Assembly (NCBI GenBank): GCA_017394765.1
Contig: JAFPXF010000056.1
Location: 1-41,686, forward strand
Length of the DNA: 41,686 bases
Reading direction: 5' to 3'
Source: Bacteroidales bacterium
GTDB lineage: Bacteria; Bacteroidota; Bacteroidia; Bacteroidales; WCHB1-69
Numbering within the stretch: position 1 is the first letter of the stretch; every line of letters begins with the position of its first letter. Position numbers and translations under genes: made by a program. The notes under the pieces are model-generated. The model was not told the origin of the DNA. It saw nothing but the letters and a program-made list of their open reading frames with translations, and did no database searches. Below, piece after piece: positions 32,547 to 41,686 of this stretch.

Positions 32547-33389
32547 ATGACAAGAGAAGATATTATCAAACCCGAAAATTTGGTCTATAAGCGCACTCCG
32601 GTCCTCACGGATGCCACCATGCACTATTGTCCAGGTTGCGGTCACGGCGTCGTTCATAGAATCATCGCCGAGGTGATCGAGGAAATGGGCATTCAAGACA
32701 ATGTCATCGGCATCTCCCCTGTGGGCTGCTCCGTGTTGGCATACAACTATTTTGACGTGGACTTCGTGGAAGCCGCCCATGGCCGCGCCCCCGCTTGTGC
32801 TTCCGCCATCAAACGTCTCCGCCCGGAGACTTTCGTGTTCTCCTATCAGGGCGACGGCGACTTGGCCTCCATCGGCTGCGCTGAAGTGATGCACGCTTGC
32901 AACCGCGGCGAGAACATCACCATGATCTTCATCAACAACGGTATTTACGGCATGACCGGTGGTCAGATGGCCCCCACCACCCTCGAGGGTATGGAAACCG
33001 TCACCTCCCCCTACGGCCGTGACCCCAAGATCATGGGACACACCATGCGTATCACCGAGGCCCTGGCCCAGCTGCCCGGTACCTACTTCGTGACCCGCCA
33101 GGCTGTCTATACCCCTGCTCTCGCCCGCAAGTGCAAGAAAGCCATCCGCATGGCCTTCGAGAACCAGAAGCTCAACAAGGGTGTCTCCTTCGTCGAAGTG
33201 ACCTCCAACTGTAACTCCGGCTGGAAGATGACCCCCATCCAAGCCAACAAGTGGATGGAAGAGAATACCCTCAAGTTCTTCCCGCTCGGCGATATGAAAG
33301 TCGATGGCAAGTTCGATCCCAAGTTCATCGAACGCGTCGCCACTTTCGACCAACCCAACGAGACCCTCTATTCCCTGAGAAAAAAATAG
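32547..33389 (+). CDS. 2-oxoacid:ferredoxin oxidoreductase beta subunit (TPP-binding)
   Basis: The 280-residue subunit binds thiamine diphosphate. It has 'MHYCPGCGHGVVHRII' near the N-terminus and the TPP motif 'GDGDLASIGCAEVMHACNRGENITMIFINNGIYGMTGGQ' (GDGD ... NN). Further on are 'TSPYGRDPKIMGHTMRITE' and 'FVEVTSNCNSGWKMTP'. Length is typical of the VorA/KorB chain. It lies 17 bases after the alpha gene. With the alpha chain it forms the catalytic site where the 2-oxoacid is decarboxylated. Confidence 0.92.
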   Translation: MTREDIIKPENLVYKRTPVLTDATMHYCPGCGHGVVHRIIAEVIEEMGIQDNVIGISPVGCSVLAYNYFDVDFVEAAHGRAPACASAIKRLRPETFVFSYQGDGDLASIGCAEVMHACNRGENITMIFINNGIYGMTGGQMAPTTLEGMETVTSPYGRDPKIMGHTMRITEALAQLPGTYFVTRQAVYTPALARKCKKAIRMAFENQKLNKGVSFVEVTSNCNSGWKMTPIQANKWMEENTLKFFPLGDMKVDGKFDPKFIERVATFDQPNETLYSLRKK

Positions 33390-33412
33390 TAATCACCTAA
33401 ACTCACATAGCA

Positions 33413-33964
33413 ATGACAGAAGAAATAATCATAGCAGGCTTCGGCGGACAAGGTGTGCTCTCCATGGGCAAGATCCTCGCATACGCCGGTATCATGCAAG
33501 ACAAAGAAGTGAGCTGGTTGCCCTCTTACGGTCCCGAAATGCGCGGTGGTACCTCCAATGTCACCGTCATCTTGAGCGACGAGCGCATCTGCTCCCCTTA
33601 TCTCAACCAGTTCGACACCGCCATCATCCTCAACCAGCAGTCGATGGACAAGTTCGAAAGTGCTGTCAAACCTGGCGGTCTCCTTATCTATGACCCCAAC
33701 GGCATCACCCATCATCCCACCCGCAAGGATATCAACATCTATCAGGTGGCTGCTGCCGACAAGGCCAACGAACTCGGTATCGCCAAACTGTTCAACATGA
33801 TTGTCCTCGGCGGTTTCCTCAAGGTTAAACCCCTTGTCACGCCCGAAATGCTGCACAAGGGCCTTGAAAAGTCCCTGCCCGAACGTCACCACCACCTCAT
33901 TCCCAAGAACGAGGAGGCTGTTGAAATCGGCAAGAGCATTCTCAAACCGTTCAATACGTTGTAA
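33413..33964 (+). CDS. 2-oxoacid:ferredoxin oxidoreductase gamma subunit
   Basis: This 183-residue chain is the gamma domain of the same complex. It has the N-terminal 'EEIIIAGFGGQGVLSMGKILAYAGIMQ', 'VSWLPSYGPEMRGGTSNVTVILSDERICSPYL', and 'AIILNQQSMDKFE'. The gamma chain contributes to CoA binding and assembly. The gene is the last of the operon, 23 bases after the beta gene and about 25 bases before a strong terminator. Confidence 0.93.
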   Translation: MTEEIIIAGFGGQGVLSMGKILAYAGIMQDKEVSWLPSYGPEMRGGTSNVTVILSDERICSPYLNQFDTAIILNQQSMDKFESAVKPGGLLIYDPNGITHHPTRKDINIYQVAAADKANELGIAKLFNMIVLGGFLKVKPLVTPEMLHKGLEKSLPERHHHLIPKNEEAVEIGKSILKPFNTL

Positions 33965-33989
33965 TCTTGTTTTTCACGATACATTTGAA

Positions 33990-34014
33990 GGCGCCCTTGG
34001 GCGCCTTTTTTATT
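33990..34014 (+). terminator. Rho-independent terminator of the oxidoreductase operon
   Basis: GGCGCC (33990-33995), loop CTTG, GGCGCC (34000-34005) and then TTTTTTATT form a strong terminator 25 bases after the gamma-subunit stop. A-rich sequence on the other side is weak, so it probably serves mainly the plus strand, although the convergent CotH gene ends 40 bases further on. Confidence 0.85.
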
Positions 34015-34052
34015 GCGGCCACGAGGACAATCGTCACCGTCTGAAAATCGGG

Positions 34053-36101
34053 TTATTGTTTCACAATCTTGGCGGAAACGCTCTCCTGACTGGTGGTGGT
34101 GACTTGCAGGAAATAGATGCCGGAAGGGTAGGGAGAGAGATCCAATGTGAGGTCGTGGCCATCAGCCGGTATGCTGAAAAGCCTCCGCCCGCAGATGTCC
34201 GTCACGGTGACAGTGCGCATCGGCTCGTCCAGATGCAGGCGAAGCAATCCGGTGGTGGGGTTGGGCATCGCCGATATAGCCGGAAGTTTTATATGTTCTT
34301 CCACACCGACGAACAGGGATGCAGTGCCCCAGTTTTCTCCTGAATTGTTGTCGGAGTTCAGGTGCGTCAAGACAAGATAATCCCCCAAACCATCGGCGGA
34401 CGTGGGCCAGGGGTAGGTGTCCGCATAGGTGACCTTGTCGATGATGGCACCCCAAGCCGTGGCTAAGATGAGCGATTCGGACTTGTTGGACAGGTGCTGG
34501 GAGAATTGCCCGTATGCGTTGACATGAAAGCAGTGCAGAAAGGCTTCTTGGTTGGAGGCAAGGAATATCTCCTGACGCGGGTTGATGATGGAACCGGTCG
34601 GGAAGGTGTAGGTGATGCCCGACTCTCTGAAATAGACACCGGAGATGTCAAGGGTGTCGTTGCTGTTGTTGGTGATGCCGATGAACTCCAAGTCGTCGGA
34701 AGCGTAGCCTTGCATTGCTGGGGGATGGTAGTTAATGGTGGAGATGACCAGCGGAGGGACTGTGATATCCGGGCAGTTCTGTACTTGGCCAAAGGCGTTG
34801 CCGAGCCAGCGGAAACGGTTGCCCAGCCAGGTCTTCATCGTGTTGATGTGGTTGGTGTAGTTGTAGTTGCGGTTCCATCTGGCGCGTTCCCGGTACAGAG
34901 CCTCCTGGATGACGCCTGTCAGACTGTCGATAATCTCTTTTACCCGGTCGAGATACAGTGCGCCGCCCTCTCCTGTCACCTTGTTCCATCGTCTATAGAG
35001 GTGGCAGCGGTAGGTGTCGTTTTCATACAGCTGATGCCAGAACTCGGAGCCAGTGTTGTCGCCGTTGTCGAACTGCAGCACATCGTATCCTGATCGTCCC
35101 ACAGAACCGAAGTCGTAGCCGTATGCCAGATTGAAGTCCCACACCGGCCCGGCATGCAGTTTGCCTTGACGATCCTTGTGGAAGAATGTGCTCTTCTGGT
35201 AGATGTCCACATTGGAGGCGAACTCGCCAATGATCATGAAATCGATGAAGGAGGCTATGTCAATGAGCGAGGGGAATCCGGTGCAGACATCCTCGTTTTG
35301 GTTTGCGATGGCCAGAAACAGGGAGTCGAAATATTGGTGGATGTAGGCGCCTTGCTCGGCAGTGATCTCTTCCGGTTTAGGATCGTGATAGATGTAATAG
35401 ACCTCCTCCCAGTAGTCGTGGGCAGGCGTTGACCAGGCGGCCACATCTCCGCCAGTCAATTTGTCGGCTTTCACGATGTAGCCCCCGCTGATGTCGGGAA
35501 AGCTGATGTCGGTGCTGTCTATAGAGGAGATGTCCACCCTGTTTTTGTCGATTTTGATTTTCTCCGTCATGAAATAGAGCCCCCGGTAGTCGCCGTTGAC
35601 GATGACCTCGCAGTAGCGGGTGCGTGGCGAATAATGTCCTAAGGCACTGTAGAGATTGTACGACAAACAGTCGCGCAAGAAGGAGGGGTCATCGTTCATG
35701 GGGTTCAATATCCAGTCGTTCTCGGCCGGCATCCCGAGGAGGGAGACGTTCCGGTTGGTCACGTCGTCGTCCATTCGCGTCTCAAAGCCGTACGGCTTTT
35801 TGTTGTGCCCCTGTGAGGTGGAGCCTCGCAGCTCAATGCCGATACGGCCGCAGTAATTCAGGAAGGCGGTGTCGTTCTGGTTCGACAGATAGTTGCGTGT
35901 GGTGTCGTTGACATACAGTATCTTCATTGTGGCGGGCACCTTGGGCTCGTCCGGGATAGTGTAATGCTCGTTGGTGCCCGGAATGAGGTCTGTGGTGATG
36001 ATGACGATGGGCAGATCGGATGAGCTAAGCCATTGCGCCTGTGCTGTTATGGCCCAAAGAGAGACTCCTAGAAGAAACAATCTTTTTATAAACGAGTTCA
36101 T
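34053..36101 (-). CDS. CotH-kinase family surface protein with lamin-tail domain and T9SS sorting domain
   Basis: From ATG at 36101 the product has 682 residues. A signal peptide (1-23, ending AQAQ) leads to a CotH-like atypical protein-kinase domain at about 80-400. Its features include 'GIELRGSTSQGHNKKPYGFET', 'WILNPMNDDPSFLRDCLSYNLY', 'YRGLYFMTEKIKIDKNRVDI' and 'AGPVWDFNLAYG'. A lamin-tail-type beta-domain follows ('LEFIGITNNSNDTLDISGVYF', about 475-580), and then a T9SS type A tail (AMPNPTTGLLRLHL, 'LSPYPSGIYFLQV'). CotH proteins phosphorylate spore-coat proteins in Bacillus; the secreted Bacteroidetes versions have unknown substrates. It lies 39 bases after the large FN3/CUB protein gene, probably as one operon. 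Confidence 0.88.
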   Translation of the reverse strand: MNSFIKRLFLLGVSLWAITAQAQWLSSSDLPIVIITTDLIPGTNEHYTIPDEPKVPATMKILYVNDTTRNYLSNQNDTAFLNYCGRIGIELRGSTSQGHNKKPYGFETRMDDDVTNRNVSLLGMPAENDWILNPMNDDPSFLRDCLSYNLYSALGHYSPRTRYCEVIVNGDYRGLYFMTEKIKIDKNRVDISSIDSTDISFPDISGGYIVKADKLTGGDVAAWSTPAHDYWEEVYYIYHDPKPEEITAEQGAYIHQYFDSLFLAIANQNEDVCTGFPSLIDIASFIDFMIIGEFASNVDIYQKSTFFHKDRQGKLHAGPVWDFNLAYGYDFGSVGRSGYDVLQFDNGDNTGSEFWHQLYENDTYRCHLYRRWNKVTGEGGALYLDRVKEIIDSLTGVIQEALYRERARWNRNYNYTNHINTMKTWLGNRFRWLGNAFGQVQNCPDITVPPLVISTINYHPPAMQGYASDDLEFIGITNNSNDTLDISGVYFRESGITYTFPTGSIINPRQEIFLASNQEAFLHCFHVNAYGQFSQHLSNKSESLILATAWGAIIDKVTYADTYPWPTSADGLGDYLVLTHLNSDNNSGENWGTASLFVGVEEHIKLPAISAMPNPTTGLLRLHLDEPMRTVTVTDICGRRLFSIPADGHDLTLDLSPYPSGIYFLQVTTTSQESVSAKIVKQ

Positions 36102-36140
36102 TTGTGGATTTTTTGCTGCAATGATACTATATTTCAACCT

Positions 36141-39100
36141 TTAATTCTTAATCACTCTTTTGGTCACTACACCTGAGCCGGTCGTTATACGCACAAAATA
36201 GGTTCCGGCAGTAAAACCGGAGAGGTCGAGGCTGGCGGTTGGGCTGTCGGCAGTCATGGTCAGCAACAGCTTTCCATATACGTCGTACATGGAGACAGTC
36301 TCCAGCATGCCTTCTGTACACTGGATTTGAATGGTCCCGGTGGTCGGGTTGGGAAACAGGGTCACGGTGTTGCCCATGATGTAATCGTTGATGCCGTCAG
36401 GCAGTGTGGCAAAGGAGGCGACAGGGGTGGGATTGCTGATCAGACCGTTGTGGCATCTGGCTTTCACCTGTACGAGATATACGGTTCCCGGCGAGAGACC
36501 GATCAGCGTGTGGGGATTGTTGGAGGTGGTCAGTGTGTTCCAATTGGAGGCATTGTTTTCTTTGTAAAGAATGTTCCAGGATGAGGCTGTTCCGAACTCT
36601 TGTGTCCAGGAGATGTTGGCCGAAGTTTGTGTGATGGAGTCGGCAATCACGTTTTCCGGCGAAGGACACGTCCCCTCCTGGTTGAGGGTTTGGAAGGAGA
36701 GTTCAACACCGTATGTGGTGCCGCTCGGAGTGGTGGCAAATGCCCTGAAGGTGTGGCTTGTGTTCGCCATCAGTCCCGTGAGATTATACTCCATTGGGGA
36801 ACCTGTAAGGCTTACAGGAGTGTAGGTCCCACCCGTGGATTCCTTCCATTCAAAGCCGTGGTCTAAAACGGGCTCGCTGCCAGGGGTGAAAGAGCCATGC
36901 AATGTGGCGGAAGTGGCGGTGATGTCAGAGATCGACTGCGTGATTACGGTCGGGGGCACGATGGGGGGAGGTGGGCCGTTGTTCTCCATTACAACGATGT
37001 CATCCATGTTGATACCGTTTCCTCCATGGGAGGTGGCCTTGAATTTGATCTGATAGGTGCTGCTCGGGTAGTATAACGTCAGGGTGTTGGGTGTCCAGGA
37101 AATATTGTCGTCGTGAATGGCGCAGCGCGTCCACGGGTCGTTTGGAGACGGCCTGTAGTACACTTCAAGCACATCTTGATGTTGCCAAGAGTGTTGATCT
37201 GCTTGATTTGAATACCAGTAGGTCAGCACTGGGTTGGTGAGACCGGAGATGTCGAGGGTTGGCAATTGCAGAGAACTCTCATGATAGTACCGCCATTGGT
37301 AAAACTGAACAGCATTGCTGCCGGAATAGGCATGGGTGATGGTCCCGTGAAAGTCGGAATCCACCACTGTCCAGGCGGTGTTGCCGACATCACAGGTGTT
37401 GATCCAGCAGGAAGGCAAACTGTCGTTTACATTTTCAAAATCCTCCATGAAGGGTGTGGCAGGGGTGACGACCACCACATCGCACAAGGTGACATCACTG
37501 GCGGCATTGGACCAGAGAGATGAGTCAGAAGCGGCACAGACGGAACGTACATAGAACTTGTAAAGTGTGTTGCCGGAAAGCCCTGTCACGGTGAAGGGAT
37601 TGGACGTGGCCTGCACCGTGGTGCCGACACCTGTGCCCGGGATGAAATCAGAGGTGCTGTATTCAATCTCCCACGCGGATGCCGTGCCGTTTTCTGTCCA
37701 AGAAAGAAGCACCGAGGATGGGGAAGCTCCCGTGGCCGTCAGAGCTGTAGGTGCGGGACACGATATAGTGGTGGTGAACGATATGGTGAAGGTGGCATCT
37801 GGCACAGAGTCGCCTATCGCACAGTTGGTGACTACATAAGCATCGTATGTGGTCTCGGGTGTCAACCCAGTAATCTGCGCCGTGGTGGAAAAGGAAACAG
37901 TGGTGCTCCAGACAGTGGAACTGCTCTCTTTGTAGTAAACAGTCCAGGAGTTGTGCGATGGGTCGTTGTCGGTCCAGGAGACAGTGGCATTATAGGCACC
38001 GACAGAATTCACGACAACACTGTTCTTGACGGGAGACGAACAGTTAGGGATGAGTTGTACCGTGAAGTCATCCAGATTGTACGAAATTCCAGAATAGTTG
38101 CTGGAGTAACGGAGCGCAATACGCCCATCGTTGGCAGTCACTCTGTTGAAATCGTATGTCCCCATAAAGTTGCCGAATCCGGAGCTGGTGGCATTGCTGA
38201 GACCATAGGGGCCGGGAGGCGGTGCCAAGGCCACGAACTCAAAAGTGGAGGGGTCGGTCACATCGGTTATGACACCGACTTCGAGGGTGCCGCTGTTGGG
38301 AAAATTGGATGAACCCCAAAAGGAAAGGCGAAGGTCGTGAACACTGTTTGTGAACTCCGGCAATACCAGTAGGTTGTTATATCCCGTCAACTCTGCAGAG
38401 TTCTGTCCGGAATGGCAGGCACGTAAATACTGGCAATGCACAAACGGCGCCGTGTCGTTGCCTGATATTGAGGTGACGGGCGTATCCCAGCAGAGGAACG
38501 GATGGTTGCCGCTGTTAGGATAACTTTCAAAGTCCTCAGTCCAAGGAGTGCTGGATGTGATAGTGACGACATTGCAAAGGGTGGAAAAGATGTAGTTTGG
38601 TGAGGCAAACGAGGTGTCCGAACCGCAGATGGAACGAATGGAGATCTGATAATGGCTGTTGCTGGCCAGATTGAGCAGCGTGGTGATGGTGCCTTGCAGC
38701 ATGAATGTGTTGGTGTCAGGACCGATGACAGTGACAAGATAACTGTCGGAATTTCCGTTCCAGGAAATGTCGGCGGAGTTGGCAGTGACGTTCGATGCGG
38801 TGATGTTGACAGGTGCCACACAGGTGATGCAGGAGACGGTTAATTCAAAGCCGTCTCTCTGTGTGCTGCTGTTGGAGGTGAAGTGGATAGTGAGCGGACC
38901 GGTGATGGAGAGCACATTGATGTCTTGGAGAGTGTTGGAAGCGAACGACCCTAAAAGCGTGCCGCCAGTGCCCACACCATCGTAGATGTCAAGGATGTCC
39001 ACGTAACCCTGTGTGATGTAGGTGCCGTTCAGCATCAACGCCGCGCCGGTGATTTCAGGAAACAACACCAAGGTGCTGTTGCAATAGGCACTGTAATTCC

Positions 39101-41351
39101 CGTTGGGGCCGCCGTTGTCATAGATGATGGCACTGCAGGTGGTCAGCGTGTCGGATCCAGTGGCAGCCATGTTGAATTGTCCCGGCGTGATGGAGATGGG
39201 GCCGATGAGGTCGCTGGTTGACATGCCGCAGTCGGATTTTACATAGAAGTCGTAGCTGACCACACTGGCGAGACCTAGTATTGTGTAAGGATGCGTTACG
39301 GCGATTTCAGTGGTGCCGTTGCCCAGACCGGGTATGAAGCCGGAGGGACCGTATTCCACTATCCAGGAGGTGGCATTGCCCGTCTCTGTCCAGTCAAGGG
39401 TGACGTGGTCGCTGCCGATACCCGTGCAAGCAAGGTCGTTGGGATGTGTGCAGACGGGTATTTCGCTAATGGTGAGGTCGTCTATCACAAAGTCGTTGCC
39501 GATGCTGCCGGAAGCGCGGAAGGCGATGTTTCTGCCGAGTCCGTAATAATGGTCGAAAGAGACGATGAAATGTTCCCAAGCGTTGGTGTAGTTGAAGACA
39601 AGGGTGTCCACTACGTTGAAGGTGTTGGCATCGTGGATGTCGGAGATAATGCCCACTTCAAAGGTGCCTGTGGAGCCGGTGTGCTTTGCCTCAAATTCCA
39701 TCATCAGCGAGTTCATGGGATAATTGTTGTGGATGGTTGGTGTGATGGCTATCGTGTAGCAGCCGGGCGTGTTGTGGAAGTCAAGGGCGCCGCTGCCCCC
39801 TGCGGTGTGGTTGTGTTGTGTGCTCCTATAGACGTAATAAGAGGGGTTGGAGGCGAGACGGCTCCAACATTGCAAGAAACTGTTTTGGCTGGTTGCGATG
39901 ATGCCGCTTTCGAAATCCTCACTGTAAGGGAGGAAAATCTCCCCGCAAGCGGTGCGGCCTTTCAGAATCCTCCATTCGCTGCCGCAACCGGCTTGCATTC
40001 GGATAAAGTATTCCGTGTTGGGATTCAGTCCGGTGATGATGTGATTGTTGCCGGTCAGGCCATAGAAATTGTTCCAAATGGTGTCGTTGACAGGCTTGTA
40101 CCCTAAATTCCAGCTGGTCTCGTTGCTGCCGGGAACCCAGATGATGCCAAGTGTGCTTTCCGTACTGCCGGTAATCATGAAGTTCGGTGCCACGCAGGTG
40201 ATGGTGGTGTCGCAAAAACTGCCAAATACGACATTGTTGCGAACAGGTTGAGTGGTGCCGGAATAGCTGCTGGCATTGTGCGGATCGAAATCGGTGATAT
40301 CGTTGAAACCTCGAACCGAAGTCCCATTGGGATTGCTGCTGCAGAAATAGGTGTTGCTGTGCACAAAACTGCCGGTGTTGTCATCCACGATGAGCATCAG
40401 GTTGCTGAAACCATCATAGACGAAGCTGCTGTCGAAGTTGACGGTGAACCACCCTGCAGTGATGTGGACTGTGTCGCTGAAGACAAGTTGCGCTGTGGCA
40501 TCCATGTCTATAAAACCAGTCAGGGAGGAACGTGTGGTTGGCATAAGGTAGATGTCCCAAACACGGTTGGGGGCGTCGGCGTTGGAGGCTTGGAACGAGA
40601 TGGAATGGAAGGTGTTGGGGCCACCCAGCTCGGCAGCGGTGAAAATCTGCTCAGTCAAAGAGTATTTATAAAAGGAGGTGGAAGGGAAATTATAGGTGAG
40701 GCCGTTGCCATTGCCGATTTGTAGATCTCCGCCGACAAGACAGAATGTGTGGAATTGTGCGGATACCCAGTCGCCTTCCAAGTTGCCGCCGCAGAAGCTC
40801 TTTACGCGCACTTCGTAGTTTGTGAGCGGGGTCAGACCGCTGAGCAGATGGCTGGTGCCCGTGATGTTGTACACGGAAATCCAGTTGCCCGATGTGGTGT
40901 CGCGGTACTGTAAAGTGTAGTTCATGGTTGCCCCGACGGAGCCGTCCTCCCAAGTGACCAGCGCGGAGGTGCCTGCCACTTGCGATATGGTAAGGTTTGT
41001 CACCGGAGCGCATTCCCCGTAGGTGACCACAACGGTGTGCGGTTCTGTCACGTTGTGGAAAGTATAGGTGCCGACAGGCCCCTGCGAGGTGCTGTCAACC
41101 TCCACATCCATAAGATGGTAACGGGAGGTTTCGTGGAAGGTGAAGACCACGCTGTCGCCGTGGGTGGCATTATAGACTCCGTTGGCGCCCCACGGGGAGA
41201 CCAGTCCGTTAACGGTGAGTGGCGTGCCGTCGTTGAGAATGGTCGAGACGGAGATGGGGTGTTCCACCTGAGCTTGCACTTGTTGAACAGGTGTGAGAAA
41301 TCCCACTGAAAACGCCAGCAGGAGCGTGCTTGCCCAATAGGAAAATTTCAT
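36141..41351 (-). CDS. Giant T9SS-secreted adhesin with FN3, CUB and MAM-like domains
   Basis: The 1736-residue protein has a signal peptide (1-28, ending VQAQ) and alternating modules. About eight fibronectin type III domains are marked by 'C-x-x-P' starts and 'W' cores such as 'ATVSWTDNDPSHNSW' and 'VLLSWTENGTASAW'. Three MAM/cleaved-adhesin-like domains begin 'EDFES' or 'EDFEN'. One CUB-like domain occupies the middle (about 770-885, with 'GYVDILDIYDGVGTGGTLLGSF'). A T9SS type A tail ends the protein (LFPNPTTGTIQIQ, 'LDLSGFTAGTYFVRI'). It should be a surface adhesin or matrix-binding protein. I chose ATG at 41351 because the longer frame begins with TTG in an A-rich stretch. The CotH gene follows 39 bases downstream. 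Confidence 0.85.
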   Translation of the reverse strand: MKFSYWASTLLLAFSVGFLTPVQQVQAQVEHPISVSTILNDGTPLTVNGLVSPWGANGVYNATHGDSVVFTFHETSRYHLMDVEVDSTSQGPVGTYTFHNVTEPHTVVVTYGECAPVTNLTISQVAGTSALVTWEDGSVGATMNYTLQYRDTTSGNWISVYNITGTSHLLSGLTPLTNYEVRVKSFCGGNLEGDWVSAQFHTFCLVGGDLQIGNGNGLTYNFPSTSFYKYSLTEQIFTAAELGGPNTFHSISFQASNADAPNRVWDIYLMPTTRSSLTGFIDMDATAQLVFSDTVHITAGWFTVNFDSSFVYDGFSNLMLIVDDNTGSFVHSNTYFCSSNPNGTSVRGFNDITDFDPHNASSYSGTTQPVRNNVVFGSFCDTTITCVAPNFMITGSTESTLGIIWVPGSNETSWNLGYKPVNDTIWNNFYGLTGNNHIITGLNPNTEYFIRMQAGCGSEWRILKGRTACGEIFLPYSEDFESGIIATSQNSFLQCWSRLASNPSYYVYRSTQHNHTAGGSGALDFHNTPGCYTIAITPTIHNNYPMNSLMMEFEAKHTGSTGTFEVGIISDIHDANTFNVVDTLVFNYTNAWEHFIVSFDHYYGLGRNIAFRASGSIGNDFVIDDLTISEIPVCTHPNDLACTGIGSDHVTLDWTETGNATSWIVEYGPSGFIPGLGNGTTEIAVTHPYTILGLASVVSYDFYVKSDCGMSTSDLIGPISITPGQFNMAATGSDTLTTCSAIIYDNGGPNGNYSAYCNSTLVLFPEITGAALMLNGTYITQGYVDILDIYDGVGTGGTLLGSFASNTLQDINVLSITGPLTIHFTSNSSTQRDGFELTVSCITCVAPVNITASNVTANSADISWNGNSDSYLVTVIGPDTNTFMLQGTITTLLNLASNSHYQISIRSICGSDTSFASPNYIFSTLCNVVTITSSTPWTEDFESYPNSGNHPFLCWDTPVTSISGNDTAPFVHCQYLRACHSGQNSAELTGYNNLLVLPEFTNSVHDLRLSFWGSSNFPNSGTLEVGVITDVTDPSTFEFVALAPPPGPYGLSNATSSGFGNFMGTYDFNRVTANDGRIALRYSSNYSGISYNLDDFTVQLIPNCSSPVKNSVVVNSVGAYNATVSWTDNDPSHNSWTVYYKESSSTVWSTTVSFSTTAQITGLTPETTYDAYVVTNCAIGDSVPDATFTISFTTTISCPAPTALTATGASPSSVLLSWTENGTASAWEIEYSTSDFIPGTGVGTTVQATSNPFTVTGLSGNTLYKFYVRSVCAASDSSLWSNAASDVTLCDVVVVTPATPFMEDFENVNDSLPSCWINTCDVGNTAWTVVDSDFHGTITHAYSGSNAVQFYQWRYYHESSLQLPTLDISGLTNPVLTYWYSNQADQHSWQHQDVLEVYYRPSPNDPWTRCAIHDDNISWTPNTLTLYYPSSTYQIKFKATSHGGNGINMDDIVVMENNGPPPPIVPPTVITQSISDITATSATLHGSFTPGSEPVLDHGFEWKESTGGTYTPVSLTGSPMEYNLTGLMANTSHTFRAFATTPSGTTYGVELSFQTLNQEGTCPSPENVIADSITQTSANISWTQEFGTASSWNILYKENNASNWNTLTTSNNPHTLIGLSPGTVYLVQVKARCHNGLISNPTPVASFATLPDGINDYIMGNTVTLFPNPTTGTIQIQCTEGMLETVSMYDVYGKLLLTMTADSPTASLDLSGFTAGTYFVRITTGSGVVTKRVIKN

Positions 41352-41376
41352 TTTTTTTCTGTTTTTTTTCAAGCGG

Positions 41377-41384
41377 TAAAAATA
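41377..41384 (-). promoter_or_regulatory. Probable -7 element for the giant adhesin operon
   Basis: The minus strand reads TATTTTTA, one base off TAnnTTTG, 25 bases before the ATG at 41351. No clear -33 element is present. Confidence 0.35.
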
Positions 41385-41686
41385 AGAATTATTCTGTAAT
41401 TAACCCGCTGTTTTGAAAATAAAAAAAATGGGTGGTTATATACCTGATGGCACCAGACCTGCATGAGCAGGTCTTTAAGCAACGCTTTTTTCCGACGCCT
41501 CCATTTCGCGGCGAGCGGGTTTCTTGCATCTTGGGTGCCGATTCCCGCGCCGCGAGAGGGTGTCGGTACCGTCATCCATCCCCACATTGCGCTCCTTCGT
41601 CGCTTATGTGGGGTTATTGAGAGGGTGTCCCTCCGGGACAATAGAGGCAATAATTATAATTAAGAGTTTTCCTTGAGCAGCCCCGT
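41385..41686. other. Hairpin-rich intergenic stretch at the window end
   Basis: No gene is supported. There are three perfect hairpins: AGACCTGC/GCAGGTCT (41455-41474), CCCCACAT/ATGTGGGG (41580-41613) and TGTCCC/GGGACA (41626-41640). The pattern 'CGCTCCTTCGTCGC' and 'GTCCCTCCGGGAC' resembles other Bacteroidetes intergenic repetitive sequence and the CCCCTCGC repeats at 2190-2330. The first hairpin has only TTTAA after it, so it is at best a weak terminator. Confidence 0.4.

Noticed and set aside
1..41686. CRISPR array
   Set aside because: No series of regularly spaced direct repeats was seen; the repeated sequences are protein-coding or simple AT-rich.

Overview
The window comes from a chromosome of the phylum Bacteroidetes (Bacteroidota), most likely an anaerobic member of Bacteroidales. 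The evidence is the TAnnTTTG promoter element in front of most transcription units, several secreted proteins ending in type IX secretion (T9SS) type A sorting domains, a FISUMP domain, and a four-gene ferredoxin-dependent 2-oxoacid oxidoreductase operon typical of anaerobes. I cannot name a genus from sequence alone.

Layout. 1-4.7 kb is a worn accessory patch: an AlbA_2/Schlafen-type gene cut by the window edge, a 3' tRNA-Gly fragment that looks like an attachment site, a prophage tape-measure pseudogene split by a ~116-bp inverted-repeat element, a small exported protein with two successive signal peptides, a membrane LytTR/winged-helix regulator, and the last 38 codons of an ABC exporter. 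3.9-6.7 kb holds thrS followed by a lipoprotein gene. 6.9-23.9 kb (minus strand) is a tightly packed seven-gene unit of about 17 kb. In transcription order it encodes two papain-like peptidase/adhesin T9SS cargos, a peptidase-free paralogue, an MBOAT acyltransferase, an AlgJ/DltD-like SGNH protein, a 128-residue protein that is only a signal peptide plus a T9SS sorting domain, and a 1385-residue FISUMP protein without a sorting domain.

24.1-26.4 kb (plus) is yebC, an acidic pRiA4b ORF3-like gene and miaA. A promoter and a strongly structured stretch at 26.4-26.64 kb follow and may be a small RNA or a long leader. 26.9-30.9 kb (minus) has the DNA polymerase III delta' subunit, recF and an M49-like metallopeptidase lipoprotein. 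31.2-34.0 kb (plus) is ferredoxin, VorB-type alpha, TPP-binding beta and gamma subunits, ending in a strong terminator. 34.05-41.35 kb (minus) is a two-gene T9SS operon with a 1736-residue FN3/CUB/MAM-like adhesin and a CotH-kinase/lamin-tail protein.

The most interesting part is the 17-kb operon. It links secreted peptidase/adhesins, a membrane O-acyl transfer pair and a sorting-domain-only mini-protein translationally coupled to the acyl-transfer gene. I infer, without proof, that the acyl-transfer pair modifies a surface glycan or the cargo, and that the mini-protein acts with the sorting-domain-less FISUMP protein. No CRISPR array, intact rRNA, intact tRNA or complete insertion sequence was seen.
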